Assembly (NCBI GenBank): GCA_014860725.1
Contig: JACZJD010000328.1
Location: 1 to 5,263, forward strand
DNA: 5,263 nucleotides
Direction: 5' to 3'
Origin: Aquamicrobium sp.
GTDB lineage: Bacteria; Pseudomonadota; Alphaproteobacteria; Rhizobiales; Rhizobiaceae
Positions 5,129 through 5,263 of this stretch are shown here, in pieces. The notes below the pieces were generated by a model. It saw nothing but the letters and a program-made list of their open reading frames with translations. It made no database searches and was not told the DNA's origin. Each line of letters begins with the position of its first letter. Within the stretch, counting starts at the first letter, position 1. Made by a program: the position numbers and the translations under genes.

Positions 5129-5263
5129 CTAGCGGTCGAGGATCGACCGCAGCTCCACCAGGTTGGAGCGGACCTGCAAGAGGTTGAAGCCCATCGTCGC
5201 CAGATGCGACGGGAAGATCGCGCTCGACTCGTTGCCGTTGGAGATGATCCACGGCTGGACGTT
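5129..5263 (-). CDS. Unrecognised protein, C-terminal 44 residues
   Basis: An open frame enters from the right edge and ends at TAG (5131-5129). Its visible part includes NVQPWIISNGNESSAIFPSH and, further on, ATMGFNLLQVRSNLVELRSI, ending LDR. The last 25 or so residues look amphipathic and helical (regular Leu/Val spacing), with no cysteines or membrane segment. I do not recognise the family. Codon use (strong G/C third positions) matches the neighbouring genes, and the frame is open across its whole length, which supports a real gene. It lies 129 bp upstream of fhs on the same strand. No convincing terminator lies between, only short GC hairpins without T tracts, so co-transcription with fhs is possible. 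Confidence 0.6.
   Translation of the reverse strand, partial: NVQPWIISNGNESSAIFPSHLATMGFNLLQVRSNLVELRSILDR

Noticed and set aside
3228..5252. 674-codon open frame overlapping fhs on the same strand
   Set aside because: It is the frame-shifted reading of fhs, rich in Arg, Gly and Pro, and fhs itself matches its family from end to end.

Overview
The window is GC-rich chromosomal DNA, most likely from an alphaproteobacterium of the order Hyphomicrobiales (Rhizobiales). Three things point there. One is a trpE gene of the rhizobial type preceded by a tryptophan attenuator whose leader peptide has three consecutive Trp codons. The second is a pair of TGA-N9-TCA motifs of the kind used by the iron regulator RirA. 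The third is the type of palindromic intergenic repeat. No genus can be given from the sequence alone.

All genes read on the minus strand. In transcription order (right to left) they are: the last 44 codons of an unrecognised protein (5263-5129); fhs, formate--tetrahydrofolate ligase (4999-3320); a 606-bp gene-free stretch (3319-2714) holding palindromic repeats and then an AT-rich iron-type promoter region; a complete TonB-dependent outer-membrane receptor of the heme/hemoglobin class (2713-488); a terminator hairpin (465-441); the trpL leader peptide gene and attenuator (355-237); and the first 63 codons of trpE (189 to the window edge).

The genes do not form one pathway. fhs is housekeeping one-carbon metabolism. 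The receptor is an iron-regulated uptake gene with its own promoter and terminator. The trp leader begins an independent biosynthetic transcription unit. The best-supported non-coding element is the attenuator: leader peptide, 1:2 hairpin, 2:3 antiterminator and 3:4 terminator can all be drawn from the sequence, and its layout matches the sRNA-producing trpL leader known from Sinorhizobium.

The many long overlapping open frames on the plus strand, including one of 765 codons opposite the receptor gene, are by-products of high GC and are not annotated. I see no mobile element, CRISPR array, tRNA, rRNA or previously undescribed multi-gene system here. The interesting material is regulatory: the attenuator, the tandem iron operators, a triplicated 13-bp repeat carrying the fhs ribosome-binding site, and the repeat-rich gap.
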